DNA of 64,000 bases from Caulobacter radicis (GTDB lineage Bacteria; Pseudomonadota; Alphaproteobacteria; Caulobacterales; Caulobacteraceae), in NCBI RefSeq assembly GCF_003094615.1, contig NZ_QDKO01000043.1, forward strand, positions 62,001 through 126,000, given 5' to 3'. Below, piece after piece: positions 41,207 through 50,215 of the stretch. The translations under genes were made by a program, and so were the position numbers. The notes beneath the pieces were generated by a model. The model did not search any database, was not told the DNA's origin, and was given only the letters and a program-made list of their open reading frames with translations. The first letter of the stretch is position 1, and every line of letters begins with the position of its first letter.

Positions 41207-42927
41207 CCGACGCCCAGATCCTCGCCGCCGACGCCGACCGCCTGTGGGCCGAGCGTTTCTGGACGCGCAGCTACCGCGCCGACGTGCCGGCCACGATCGA
41301 CGACGAGCTGGCCCTGTGGCGTTCGGTCGGCGAGCTGTTCGAGGCCGACGCCGGCCGCTACGCCGATCGCACGGGCTTCGTCAGCCTGGGCACGGGCGTC
41401 AGCTACGGCCGGGCGCTGAGCGAGGCCAAGGCCTTCGCCGCCTGGCTGCAGTCCGTCGGCGTGCGGCAGGGCGAGCGCGTGGCGCTGATGATGCCCAACT
41501 GCCTGCAGTATCCGGTGGCCCTGTTCGGGACGCTGATGGCCGGCGCCGTGGTGGTCAACGTCAACCCGCTCTATACGCCGCGCGAGCTGCATCACCAGCT
41601 GGAGGACAGCGGCGCGGTGGCCATCGTGGCCATGGAGATGTTCGCCCACACGCTGGAACAGGCCGTCGAGGGCACGGCGATCCGCCAGGTGGTCGTCACG
41701 GCCATGGGCGACATGATGGGGCCGGCCAAGGGCGCGGCGGTCAACGCCATGATGCGCCATGTCGAGAAGCTGGTCCCCAAGTGGCGGCTGCCGGGCGCGC
41801 TGCGCTGGCCGGCGATGATGCGCAGTGCGAGGCGATTGAAGCTGGCGCCGGTGGAGATCCGGCCCGGGGACCTGGCCTTCCTGCAATATACCGGGGGCAC
41901 GACCGGCGTGGCCAAGGGGGCCATGCTGACCCACCGCAACATCATCGCCAACGTCCTACAGGGCCGGGCCTGGATCATGACCCAGATCCCGCAGGACCAG
42001 GCCGTCGGCAACGTGACGATGCTGCCGCTCTATCATGTGTTCTCGCTGACCGCGAACCTCCTGATGTTCGTCGGCGTGGGCGGCCGCAACATCCTGATCG
42101 CCAACCCGCGCGACGCCAAACGGGTGGAGTGGGTGCTGCGCAACGAGCGCTTCACGGGGCTCACCGGCCTCAACACGCTGTTCACCAGCCTGCTGAACAA
42201 CGAGGCCTTCCGGAGCCGGGACTTCTCGGACCTGCGCCTGACCATCGCCGGCGGCATGGCCACCCAGCGCAGCGTCGCCGAGGAATGGCAGGACGTCACC
42301 GGCGCGCCGGTGATCGAGGGCTATGGCCTGACCGAGTGCTCGCCGGTGGTCTGCATCGGCTATGTCGACATCGACAACCCACAGACCATGGGCTTCGACG
42401 GCACGGTGGGCCTGCCGGTTCCGTCGACCGAGGTGCGCATGCGCCGCGACGACGGCTCGTGGTGCGGGATCGACGAGCCGGGGGAGCTGTGCGTGCGCGG
42501 CCCGCAGGTGATGAAGGGCTATTGGGGCCATCCCGACGAGACGGCCAAGGTGCTGTCGGCCGACGGCTGGCTGGCCACCGGCGACATCGGCGTCATGCAG
42601 ACCGACGGCCGTGTGAAGCTTCTGGATCGCCTGAAGGAGATGATCCTGGTCTCGGGCTTCAACGTCTATCCCAGCGAGGTCGAGGACGTGGTCGCCGCCC
42701 ATCCGCTGGTCGAGGAGGTCGCCGCCATCGGCGTGCCCGATCCGGTGCAGGGCGAGCGGATCAAGATCGTGGTGGTGCGCCGCTCGGCCGAGCTGACCTC
42801 CGAGGCCCTGGTCGCCCACTGCCGTGAGCGGCTGACGGCCTACAAGGTGCCGCGGATCGTCGAGTTCCGTGCCGAGCCGCTGCCCAAGACGCCGGTCGGC
42901 AAGGTGCTGCGGCGGGAGTTGAAGTAG
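41203..42927 (+). CDS. fadD: Long-chain acyl-CoA ligase (FadD-like)
   Basis: The 574-residue adenylate-forming enzyme starts at the ATG at 41203, overlapping the thiolase stop (ATGA). Motifs in order are YTGGTTGVAKGAMLTH (phosphate loop), GYGLTECSPVVC, LATGDIGVMQTDGRV, and the C-terminal Lys motif PLPKTPVGKVLRREL. It activates a fatty or other carboxylic acid with ATP and CoA before beta-oxidation. It is the last gene of the FadE operon; a palindromic repeat follows, where the convergent transporter gene also ends. Confidence 0.94.
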   Translation: MTDAQILAADADRLWAERFWTRSYRADVPATIDDELALWRSVGELFEADAGRYADRTGFVSLGTGVSYGRALSEAKAFAAWLQSVGVRQGERVALMMPNCLQYPVALFGTLMAGAVVVNVNPLYTPRELHHQLEDSGAVAIVAMEMFAHTLEQAVEGTAIRQVVVTAMGDMMGPAKGAAVNAMMRHVEKLVPKWRLPGALRWPAMMRSARRLKLAPVEIRPGDLAFLQYTGGTTGVAKGAMLTHRNIIANVLQGRAWIMTQIPQDQAVGNVTMLPLYHVFSLTANLLMFVGVGGRNILIANPRDAKRVEWVLRNERFTGLTGLNTLFTSLLNNEAFRSRDFSDLRLTIAGGMATQRSVAEEWQDVTGAPVIEGYGLTECSPVVCIGYVDIDNPQTMGFDGTVGLPVPSTEVRMRRDDGSWCGIDEPGELCVRGPQVMKGYWGHPDETAKVLSADGWLATGDIGVMQTDGRVKLLDRLKEMILVSGFNVYPSEVEDVVAAHPLVEEVAAIGVPDPVQGERIKIVVVRRSAELTSEALVAHCRERLTAYKVPRIVEFRAEPLPKTPVGKVLRRELK

Positions 42928-42950
42928 GCGTTCCATCGCCCATTCAGTTC

Positions 42951-43062
42951 GTCATCCTGGCCGCAGCGAAGCGGAGAGCCGGGACCCAGGAGCCGACGCA
43001 TTGCCTGTGGCCCCTGGGTCCCGGGTCTACGGCCCGCTTCGCGGTCCTCCACCCGGGATGAC
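42951..43062. repeat. Palindromic intergenic repeat (112 bp)
   Basis: The ends GTCATCCTGGC and CCGGGATGAC are near reverse complements, and the inner CCGGGACCCAGG and CCTGGGTCCCGG pair perfectly. It fills the gap between the convergent fadD-type and bile-acid-symporter-type genes and may serve as a two-way terminator. It belongs to the mobile extragenic palindromes found in related genomes, different from the type at 23622. Confidence 0.8.
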
Positions 43063-43070
43063 GTGGATTT

Positions 43071-43970
43071 CTAGCTTGTCGAAGGACGAGGATCACGCGC
43101 CATGCCGGCCGTCCGCGTCAGCACCACCCCGAACACCGCCGCCAGCGGGAACATCAGCACGCCGTAGACGGCGGCCGGCAGGCTCATTTCAGGGCGCTGC
43201 AATACCGACTGGGCGACGACAATGGCGAGGGCGGCGTTGTGCAGCCCCACCTCGAAGGCGCTGGCGATCGCCTGCTCGCGGGCTACGTTCAGCAGGCGTG
43301 GAACCACGAAGCCCACCGTCAGGCTGAGCAGGCAGAAGACGACGGTGACGCCGGCCAGCCCCACCACCTCGTCCTTCAGGGTCGCCAGGTTCGCCGCGAC
43401 GGCCGCGCCGATCAGCAAGGTGAGGAAGGCCACCGACACCACCCGCACGGGCCGGTCCATGGCGTCGGCGAAGCCCGGGCGCAGATGGCGCACCAGCATG
43501 CCCAGGGCCACCGGCCCCAGCACCACCATGAACACCTCGACGGTCTTGGAGAACCGCAGGCCGACGCTGAGCTCGCCGGGCTGGAACCAGGCGACCGACA
43601 GGTTGACGACGATCGGCAGGGTGAGGACGGCCAGGACCGAGTTGATCGCCGTCAGGCTTATGTTCAGCGCCACGTCGCCGCGGAAAAGGTGGCTGTAGAG
43701 ATTGGCCGCCGTGCCGCCCGGCGACGCCGCCAGCAGCATCAGCCCGACCGCCGTCTCGGGCGGCAGGCGAAACAGCAGGGCCAGGCCAAAGCCCATCACC
43801 GGCAGCACCAGCAGCTGGCAGGCCAGGGCGACGACCGCGGCGCGCGGCCGGCGACCTACGCGGGCGAAGTCGGCGGGGGTGAGGCTCAGGCCCAGGCCGA
43901 ACATGATCAGGCCCAGGGCGGCCGGCAGGGCCACCGTGGTCAGCGGCGAGGCCAGCGCGTCGGCGCCCAT
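43071..43970 (-). CDS. Bile acid:sodium symporter (BASS) family transporter
   Basis: The 299-residue protein has about nine to ten membrane helices and family stretches: LIMFGLGLSLTPADF, LMLLAASPGGTAANLYSHLF (the sodium-site region), and FEVGLHNAALAIVVAQSVL (the crossover helix). BASS carriers take up bile acids, steroid conjugates, pantoate or keto acids with sodium. It begins three bases after the FAD-dehydrogenase stop and is surely co-transcribed. A sterol-like or organic acid substrate is plausible. Confidence 0.92.
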   Translation of the reverse strand: MGADALASPLTTVALPAALGLIMFGLGLSLTPADFARVGRRPRAAVVALACQLLVLPVMGFGLALLFRLPPETAVGLMLLAASPGGTAANLYSHLFRGDVALNISLTAINSVLAVLTLPIVVNLSVAWFQPGELSVGLRFSKTVEVFMVVLGPVALGMLVRHLRPGFADAMDRPVRVVSVAFLTLLIGAAVAANLATLKDEVVGLAGVTVVFCLLSLTVGFVVPRLLNVAREQAIASAFEVGLHNAALAIVVAQSVLQRPEMSLPAAVYGVLMFPLAAVFGVVLTRTAGMARDPRPSTS

Positions 43971-43973
43971 GGC

Positions 43974-45650
43974 TCAGACCGCCCCGGCCAGGGCGCGGCC
44001 GGCGGCCAGGCCAGAGAAGATGCAGCCGCCCAGGAAGGTGCCCTCCAGGGCGTTGTAGCCGTGCAGCCCGCCGCCGCCGAAGCCCGAGGCTTCGCCGGCC
44101 GCGTAGAGCCCCTCCAGCACCTGGCCGTCGGGCGTCAGCACCCGGCCCGCGAGATCGGTCTGTAGTCCGCCCAGCGACTTGCGAGTCAGCACGTGCAGCT
44201 TGACCCCGATCAGCGGTCCGGCGGCCGGATCGAGGATCCGGTGCGGCGTCGCCGTGCGGGCCAGCCGGTCGCCGAGGGACCGGCGGCTGTTATGGATGCC
44301 CATCACCTGCAGGTCCTTGGCGAAGGGGTTGCTCATCTGGGCGTCGCGATCCTCGATCTGGCGGCGGATCAGGGCCGGATCGAGCAGGGGCGCGGCGGTC
44401 AGGGCGTTCATCTTGCCGACCAGGTCCTCGAGGTTGGCCGAGACCACGAAGTCGGCGCCGTTGCGCTTGAAGGCGTCGACCTCCGGCGGCGCGCCCTTGC
44501 CCAGGCGCGACTTCAGCAGCGACAGGCGGCGGCGATTGGTGATGTCGCCGTTCTGCTCGGAGCCGGAGAGGGCGAACTCCTTCTCCAGGATCTTCTGGCT
44601 GACGATGAACCAGGAGTGATCGTGCTCGACCAGGTCCGGCGTCGTGCGCAGATAGCGCAGGGTGGCGATGGTGTCGTAGCCGGGCAGGGCGGGGAAGGGC
44701 AGGCGCCGCCCCAGCGCGTCGAACCACATCGACGAAGGGCCCGGCAGGATCCGGATCGCATGCCTGGGCCAGATCGGTTTCCAGTTCTGGACGCCCTCGA
44801 CGTAGTGCCACATGCGGTCGCGGTTCACGAGGCGCGCGCCGGCGCCGGCGGCGATGTCGAGCATGCGTCCGTCCACGTAGGCGGGCACGCCCGTGATCAT
44901 GCTCGTGGGCGGCGCGCCCAGGCGTTCGGGCCAGTAGCGGCGGACCAGGTCGTGGTTGCCGCCGATGCCGCCGGTGGCCAGGACGACCGCGCCGGCCTTC
45001 AGCGTGAAGTCGCCGACGACCTGGCGACTGGACGGCGCCCCGCGCGGCGCGTCGTCGGCCGCCAGAACACTGCCCGAGACGCCGGTCACCCGGCCGCCTT
45101 CGACGACCAGGGCGTCCACGCGACGACGGTGATGGAAGGTCAGCAGCCCTCGTCCGGCGGCCTGGCGGGCGCGATCGGCGAACGGCTCGGAAACCCCGGT
45201 GCCGGTGCCCCAGGCCACATGGAAGCGGGGAACCGAATTGCCGTGCCCCAGGGCCTGGCCGGCGCCGCGCTCGGCCCAGCCGACCATGGGGGTCAGCGTG
45301 ATCCCGTGCCGCCGTAGCCAGTCGCGCTTGCCGCCGGCGGCGAACTCGACATAGGCGCGCCCCCAGCGGATCGCCCATTCGTCTTCGGGGAGAGCGCCGT
45401 CCAGCCGGTCCCAGTCGGCGCTGCCGAGCCAGTCGCGCCAGGCCAGGTCGAGGCTGTCGCGGATGCCCAGGCGTCGCTGTTCGGGCGAGTTCACCAGGAA
45501 TAGCCCGCCGAACGACCAGAACGCCTGGCCGCCCAGGTTGGCGGCGTTCTCCTGGTCGACCAGCGCCACGCGCTTGCCCGCCTGAGTGAGTTCGTTGGCG
45601 GCCACCAGGCCGGCCAGCCCGCCCCCGACGACGATGACGTCAGCGTCCAT
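43974..45650 (-). CDS. FAD-binding dehydrogenase (KstD/fumarate-reductase-like flavoprotein)
   Basis: The 558-residue flavoprotein has the FAD-binding start DVIVVGGGLAGLVAANEL and a second FAD motif at AAGEASGFGGGGLHGYNALE, followed by GTFLGGCIF near the C terminus. Between them lies the mobile capping domain. The family covers 3-oxosteroid Delta1-dehydrogenases and fumarate-reductase-like enzymes that oxidise or reduce C-C bonds next to a carbonyl. It has no signal peptide, so it is cytoplasmic. Co-location with a BASS carrier and an outer-membrane receptor suggests catabolism of an imported ring or lipid compound. The substrate is not proven. Confidence 0.88.
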   Translation of the reverse strand: MDADVIVVGGGLAGLVAANELTQAGKRVALVDQENAANLGGQAFWSFGGLFLVNSPEQRRLGIRDSLDLAWRDWLGSADWDRLDGALPEDEWAIRWGRAYVEFAAGGKRDWLRRHGITLTPMVGWAERGAGQALGHGNSVPRFHVAWGTGTGVSEPFADRARQAAGRGLLTFHHRRRVDALVVEGGRVTGVSGSVLAADDAPRGAPSSRQVVGDFTLKAGAVVLATGGIGGNHDLVRRYWPERLGAPPTSMITGVPAYVDGRMLDIAAGAGARLVNRDRMWHYVEGVQNWKPIWPRHAIRILPGPSSMWFDALGRRLPFPALPGYDTIATLRYLRTTPDLVEHDHSWFIVSQKILEKEFALSGSEQNGDITNRRRLSLLKSRLGKGAPPEVDAFKRNGADFVVSANLEDLVGKMNALTAAPLLDPALIRRQIEDRDAQMSNPFAKDLQVMGIHNSRRSLGDRLARTATPHRILDPAAGPLIGVKLHVLTRKSLGGLQTDLAGRVLTPDGQVLEGLYAAGEASGFGGGGLHGYNALEGTFLGGCIFSGLAAGRALAGAV

Positions 45651-45686
45651 TCCTTGCCCTCCCGTGCTGCGCGGACATTGGCCGTT

Positions 45687-45791
45687 TTTACAGCGATGTA
45701 AATATTAATTCGGCGTCACGGAGCGTCCCTAGGTAGCCGTACGGAGCTTACGTCAGGGAACTGAACATCGGTGTAAGTAATGTATTGACAT
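45687..45791. promoter_or_regulatory. Divergent promoter region with TetR-type palindromes
   Basis: The region between the flavoprotein and the TonB receptor contains TTTACAGCGATGTAAA (45687-45702), a weaker ACATCGGTGT (45765-45774) and ATGTATTGACAT (45780-45791). The first closely resembles the twin sites at 33839-33869 in front of the TetR gene, so one TetR protein may control both divergent promoters. Confidence 0.6.
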
Positions 45792-45922
45792 GCGAGTGAA
45801 TAGGTAGATCGTACAACCCAACCGTCGGCCGAGCCGCCAATGCCGTCGGAGATTGATTTGGGGCGGGGGAAACGTTCATCGGCCTGGACGGAGAGCTGGG
45901 TCGAGGTAGGGGAGGATAGGGC

Positions 45923-48883
45923 ATGGCTTCATCAGCCCGCGCTCGCGCGCGTCTGGCTGTCACTGCGTCGATTTTCGCGCTCGCCGCCGGGGCGGGCCAG
46001 GCCTTCGCGCAGGAAGTGACGCAAGTCGAGGACATCATCGTCACGGCCCAGAAGCGTTCGGAATCGATCCAGGACGTGCCGATCGCCGTGTCGGCGCTGT
46101 CGTCGGAGAGCCTGAACGAGCTGAAGATCGAGGGCGGTTCGGAACTGATGCGGGCCGTGCCCAACGTGTCGTTCTCGAAGGCCAACTTCAGCATGTACAA
46201 CTTCTCGATCCGCGGGGTCGGGACCAAGGCGATCTCGGCCAGCAGCGACCCCGCCGTCGCCGTCAGCTTCAACTCCACGCCGCTGATCCGCAACCGCCTG
46301 TTCGAGCAGGAGTACCTGGACGTGCAGCGCGTGGAAGTGCTGCGCGGGCCGCAGGGCACCCTCTACGGCCGCAACGCCACCGGCGGCGTCGTCAACATGA
46401 TCCCGAACCTGCCGGGCCGGGATTTCGAAGGCTTCATCAAGGGCGAGGTCGGCAACTACGACAGCCGCCGCATGCAGGCCGTGGTCAACGTGCCCGTGGG
46501 CGAGACCTTCGCCCTGCGCCTGGCCGGCTCGGCCACCCAGCGCGACGGCTTCGACTACAACAGCTTCAACGACACCAAGGTCAACAACCGCGATCTGTGG
46601 TCGACCCGCCTGTCGGCGGCCTGGGAGCCGACCAGCCGCTTCCGCACCAACTTCATCTGGGAGCACTTCGAGGAAGACGACCAGCGCTCGCGCACGGGCA
46701 AGCAGTTGTGCACCAACGACCCGGGCCCCACCCAGGTCGGCAACGTGAACGTCACCTCGCAGATCGTCCGCAATCGTCTGAGCCAGGGCTGCCTGCCCGG
46801 ATCGCTCTATGACGACGCCGCCTATGGCGTGCCCAACGGCGGGGCCTTCGCCCACGTCTTCCTCGCCTCGATCAGCTATGGGCGCAATGCTCTGGGTCAA
46901 AGCGTGAGCGCCGTGCCGCTGGGCACCGATCCCTATGCGGGCCTGACCCAGTCGCGCGACCTGCGCGAGATCGCCACCAGCTACGATCCGATCTTCCGGG
47001 TGAAGAACGACGTCTTCCAGTTCAACATGGAATTCGACCTTAGCGACAATCTGAAGCTCATCTCGCAGACGGCCTACGCCAAGGACGACTACTACTCGTC
47101 GCAGGACTACAATCGCTTCGTCTCGAACCCGATCTTCAGTAACTCGGACGGCCTGTTCAACCTGTTGAACCAACCCTACGTGAACACGAACACCCCTACG
47201 CCGGGCGGCTATTACACCGACCCACAACTGGGGCGTTCCAACCGCATGGTTTCGGCCGACCTGTCGCGTTCCGATAACCGGCAATGGACCCAGGAACTGC
47301 GCCTGCAGTCGAGCTACGAAGGCCGGTTCAACTTCAGTCTCGGCGCCAACTACATCGATTTCAAGTCGAATGACGATTACTTCGTCTTCAACAACCTGTT
47401 CACGTTCCTGGCCGAGTACTATTACAACTTCGTACCCCTTCAGCCGATCAACATCCTTCGCCCGACGCAGGCCTGTACGCCGCAGACGACGAAGGAATGC
47501 ATCTATGTGGATCCCACGCCGCTGAACCAGCTGGCGGGCGACGGCCACAACTACTTCCGCAGCAAGAACCAGATCCACACCCGCTCCTGGGGCGTGTTCG
47601 GCGAGGTCTATTACGACCTGACGCCTACCTGGCGCGTGACGGCGGGCCTGCGCTACACCGATGACCGCAAGGTCAGCACGCCCTATCCGAGCCAGTTGCT
47701 GCTGGGCGCCGACCGGGGCAATCCGGGCCCGCTTTCCGGCGGCTATGTCAGCCGCGGCTATCCGGCCCTGCCGGACATCGACCAGCAGTGGGACGCCCTG
47801 ACCGGCCGCCTGGTGGTCGACTGGAAGCCGACCGTCAGCTTCACCGACGAGACCATGGTCTATGGCTCGTTCTCGCGCGGCTACAAGGGCGGCGGCGCCA
47901 ACCCGCCGCGGGTCGACATCAACCCGGCTGTCATCCAGTACCAGCCCCTGGCCGAGACCTTCGAGCCGGAATACGTCAACGCCTTCGAGATCGGGGCCAA
48001 GAACACCCTGGCCGGCGGCAAGCTGCGCCTGAACGCGACGGGCTTCTATTACGACTACAAGGACTATCAGGTCTCGCAGATCGTCGACCGGATCTCGCTG
48101 AACGAGAACTTCGACTCCCGCACCTGGGGCCTGGAGTTCGAGGCGGTGTTCAAGCCCACCCGCGATTTCCGGATCGACGCCAATCTGGGCTACCTGAACA
48201 CCAAGATCGGCAAGGGCGAGAAGTCCATCGACGTGATGGACCGCACCCAGGGCAACGCCGACTGGACCGTCCTGCGACCCTGGCTGCAGGTGCCGTCCAA
48301 CTGCATCGCCCCGACCCGGCATGTGCAGAGGATCCTGTCCAGCGGGCGGACGCCCGAGCAGATGACGCTGGGCCTGCAGGGCCTGTGCGGCGGCTCGCTG
48401 CGCACGGGTTCGTTCAATCCGCAGTTTCCCTCGAGCGTGCCGCTTTGGAGCCCGGCGCTCTTTGGCTTCACCTATGACCCGCTAACCGAAGCGCCCAATG
48501 GCGGCCGCGGCTTCGATGCCGACCTGAGCGGCAACGAACTGCCCAACGCGCCGAACTGGACCGCCAATATCGGCGCCCAATACACCTTCCATCGCGACGA
48601 CTGGGCCCTGACTCTGCGCGGCGATTACTACTATCAGGGCGAAAGCTACGCCCGGGTCTACAACACCACCTACGACCGCCTGAAGTCGTGGGACAACGTC
48701 AATATTTCGGCGACGCTGGAGCGTCCGGCCGACGGCCTCGTCATCCAGGCCTATGTCAAGAACCTGTTCGACAAGACGCCGATCACCGACGCTTTCACCA
48801 ACAGCGACGACACGGGCCTGACCACCAACGTCTTCACGCTGGACCCGCGCCTCGTCGCGGTCAGTGTCTCCAAGCGCTTCTAG
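45923..48883 (+). CDS. Large TonB-dependent outer-membrane receptor
   Basis: The 986-residue receptor has a signal peptide (cut near residue 29, AFAQ-EV), TonB box (EDIIVTAQKRSESIQDVPIA), plug (FSIRGVGTKAISASSDPAVA; VEVLRGPQGTLYGRNATGGV) and barrel ending VSVSKRF. It is the type common in Caulobacter-like bacteria for aromatic, terpene or lipid substrates. It is divergent from the flavoprotein-BASS pair and probably imports their substrate. A GAGG-like ribosome binding site is near the ATG at 45923. A clear terminator follows. Confidence 0.94.
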   Translation: MASSARARARLAVTASIFALAAGAGQAFAQEVTQVEDIIVTAQKRSESIQDVPIAVSALSSESLNELKIEGGSELMRAVPNVSFSKANFSMYNFSIRGVGTKAISASSDPAVAVSFNSTPLIRNRLFEQEYLDVQRVEVLRGPQGTLYGRNATGGVVNMIPNLPGRDFEGFIKGEVGNYDSRRMQAVVNVPVGETFALRLAGSATQRDGFDYNSFNDTKVNNRDLWSTRLSAAWEPTSRFRTNFIWEHFEEDDQRSRTGKQLCTNDPGPTQVGNVNVTSQIVRNRLSQGCLPGSLYDDAAYGVPNGGAFAHVFLASISYGRNALGQSVSAVPLGTDPYAGLTQSRDLREIATSYDPIFRVKNDVFQFNMEFDLSDNLKLISQTAYAKDDYYSSQDYNRFVSNPIFSNSDGLFNLLNQPYVNTNTPTPGGYYTDPQLGRSNRMVSADLSRSDNRQWTQELRLQSSYEGRFNFSLGANYIDFKSNDDYFVFNNLFTFLAEYYYNFVPLQPINILRPTQACTPQTTKECIYVDPTPLNQLAGDGHNYFRSKNQIHTRSWGVFGEVYYDLTPTWRVTAGLRYTDDRKVSTPYPSQLLLGADRGNPGPLSGGYVSRGYPALPDIDQQWDALTGRLVVDWKPTVSFTDETMVYGSFSRGYKGGGANPPRVDINPAVIQYQPLAETFEPEYVNAFEIGAKNTLAGGKLRLNATGFYYDYKDYQVSQIVDRISLNENFDSRTWGLEFEAVFKPTRDFRIDANLGYLNTKIGKGEKSIDVMDRTQGNADWTVLRPWLQVPSNCIAPTRHVQRILSSGRTPEQMTLGLQGLCGGSLRTGSFNPQFPSSVPLWSPALFGFTYDPLTEAPNGGRGFDADLSGNELPNAPNWTANIGAQYTFHRDDWALTLRGDYYYQGESYARVYNTTYDRLKSWDNVNISATLERPADGLVIQAYVKNLFDKTPITDAFTNSDDTGLTTNVFTLDPRLVAVSVSKRF

Positions 48884-48901
48884 CGCGCGATCTCGGTGAC
48901 T

Positions 48902-48934
48902 CGCCGCCTCGGGAAACCGGGGCGGCGACCTTTT
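48902..48934 (+). terminator. Rho-independent terminator after the TonB receptor
   Basis: An 11-base stem (48902-48912 with 48917-48927, one G-U pair) with a GAAA loop is followed by ACC and TTTT. Confidence 0.8.
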
Positions 48935-48959
48935 CGGCGCCTCCCCGCGGGATGCGTCG

Positions 48960-49092
48960 CGAGACGTTGTCTCTATGATATAAGTGTTTGAATTTTATGT
49001 ATTTTTTGGTTTGACTCCTTACACGATTGATAGTTGCATGTGGCTCGACCTCCAATGAGAGGTTGAAGAAAATAAACGTAGGAGGAGACGTC
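48960..49092 (+). promoter_or_regulatory. AT-rich promoter/leader of the PraB-like gene
   Basis: Bases 48970-49020 are strikingly AT-rich (ATGATATAAG, TTTTATGTATTTTTTGG) for this genome. TTGACT at 49011-49016 could be a -35 element, though no good -10 follows at normal spacing. AGGAGGAG at 49080-49087 is an almost ideal ribosome binding site for the next gene, suggesting high expression. Confidence 0.45.
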
Positions 49093-49566
49093 ATGTTGAA
49101 GAGCGCTTCTGTTCTCGCCGCCGCCGTTCTGGCCGCCGCCGGCTTCGCCGCCGCTGGCTCCGCCTCGGCCGCCACGATCACCCCGGCCGGCACGGGCTTC
49201 ACCCTCAGCGGCGACCTGACCATGAGCCAGTCGACCGAGGTCGAATGCGCCGTGACCCTGACCGGCACGACCGCTTCCGACGGTGGCAGCGCCTCGATCA
49301 CGGGCGGTTCTTTCGCCGCCGGCGACTGGCAGTGCGGCTGGCTGGTGACGCCGAGCAGCTTCCCGTGGAGCGTCTCGCTCAACGGCGGCTCGTCGATCAC
49401 CATCAGCGGCATCGGCGCCAACTCGATCCTGGGCAACTGCGCGGGCTCGATCACCACCAACTGGAGCGGCGGCGTGACCTTCGCCGGCGCCACTATCCCG
49501 GGCTCGCCGAGCACCTGCTCGATCACCGGCACCCTGACCAGCAGCCCCTCGCTGACGGTCTCGTAA
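49093..49566 (+). CDS. Secreted PraB-like protein (activator of alkane oxidation type)
   Basis: The 157-residue protein has a signal peptide (residues 1-26, GFAAAGSASA-ATI). The mature domain is Gly/Ser/Thr-rich and all-beta, with cysteines at VECAVTL, WQCGWLV, GNCAGS and STCSIT. Its repeating pattern (ITPAGTGFTLSGDLTMSQ; PGSPSTCSITGTLTSSPS) resembles PraB, a secreted protein that helps Pseudomonas grow on alkanes. That resemblance is from memory and is not verified. An exceptionally strong ribosome binding site suggests an abundant product. A terminator follows, then a paralogue. Confidence 0.65.
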   Translation: MLKSASVLAAAVLAAAGFAAAGSASAATITPAGTGFTLSGDLTMSQSTEVECAVTLTGTTASDGGSASITGGSFAAGDWQCGWLVTPSSFPWSVSLNGGSSITISGIGANSILGNCAGSITTNWSGGVTFAGATIPGSPSTCSITGTLTSSPSLTVS

Positions 49567-49606
49567 AAGGGCCGGGGCTGGATCCATATCCTTTCCCCTC
49601 GTCTTG

Positions 49607-49643
49607 GCCGGGGGCCCCTCGGGGCTCCCGGCTTTCCTTTTTT
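49607..49643 (+). terminator. Rho-independent terminator between the two PraB-like genes
   Basis: A 12-base stem (49607-49618 with 49621-49632, one G-U pair) with a very tight loop is followed by TTTCCTTTTTT. Confidence 0.85.
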
Positions 49644-49717
49644 CAGCGCTCTTCGAGGCCGCGCCGACGGCCGCCGCCCGGGCGGTCCCAAGGCGATCGC
49701 CTCCTGGGAGGCCTTCC

Positions 49718-50215
49718 ATGTTGAAGCGTGCATCCATCGCGGCCGCCGCGGCCCTGGCCATGGCCACGCCCGCCTTCGCCCAGACCTTCTCGCCGGCGGG
49801 CGCCAGCTTCACGATGAGCGGCTATCTGTCGGCCAGCGACGTCGAGACCGTCAACTGCGCGACCACGCTCTACGGGGTGGTGTCGGCGGACGGAACCTCG
49901 GCCACGATCACCGGCGGCTTTTTCGCGCCCGGCAGCGGCCCGACCAGCGGCAAATGCGGCGTGATCTTCCACCCCAACGATTTCCCATGGACGCTGCAGC
50001 CCGCATCCTCCTCGACGGTGAACCTGCTTGGCATCGGCATGGGATATTTCCTGGGCCACTGCTCGGGTTCGATCTTCGGCGCGTCGTGGACGAACGGCCC
50101 GCCTGGCGCGGGCGCGGCGACCATCACGCCCGTGATGATCTCGGGCGCCTATGGCGGCTGCCTGGTGCACGGCGCGCTCGCGACCAGCCCCTCGCTGACG
50201 ATCACCCCTCCCTGA
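49718..50215 (+). CDS. Secreted PraB-like protein, paralogue of the preceding gene
   Basis: This 165-residue protein has a signal peptide (cut after PAFAQ) and the same mature layout as the product of 49093: TFSPAGASFTMSGYLSASD, four cysteines (VNCATT, GKCGVIF, GHCSGS, GGCLVH) and the same C-terminal ALATSPSLTI. Identity to its neighbour is moderate, so the duplication is old. GGGAGG lies six bases before the ATG. Function is open; both proteins are probably extracellular or envelope-associated. Confidence 0.65.
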   Translation: MLKRASIAAAAALAMATPAFAQTFSPAGASFTMSGYLSASDVETVNCATTLYGVVSADGTSATITGGFFAPGSGPTSGKCGVIFHPNDFPWTLQPASSSTVNLLGIGMGYFLGHCSGSIFGASWTNGPPGAGAATITPVMISGAYGGCLVHGALATSPSLTITPP

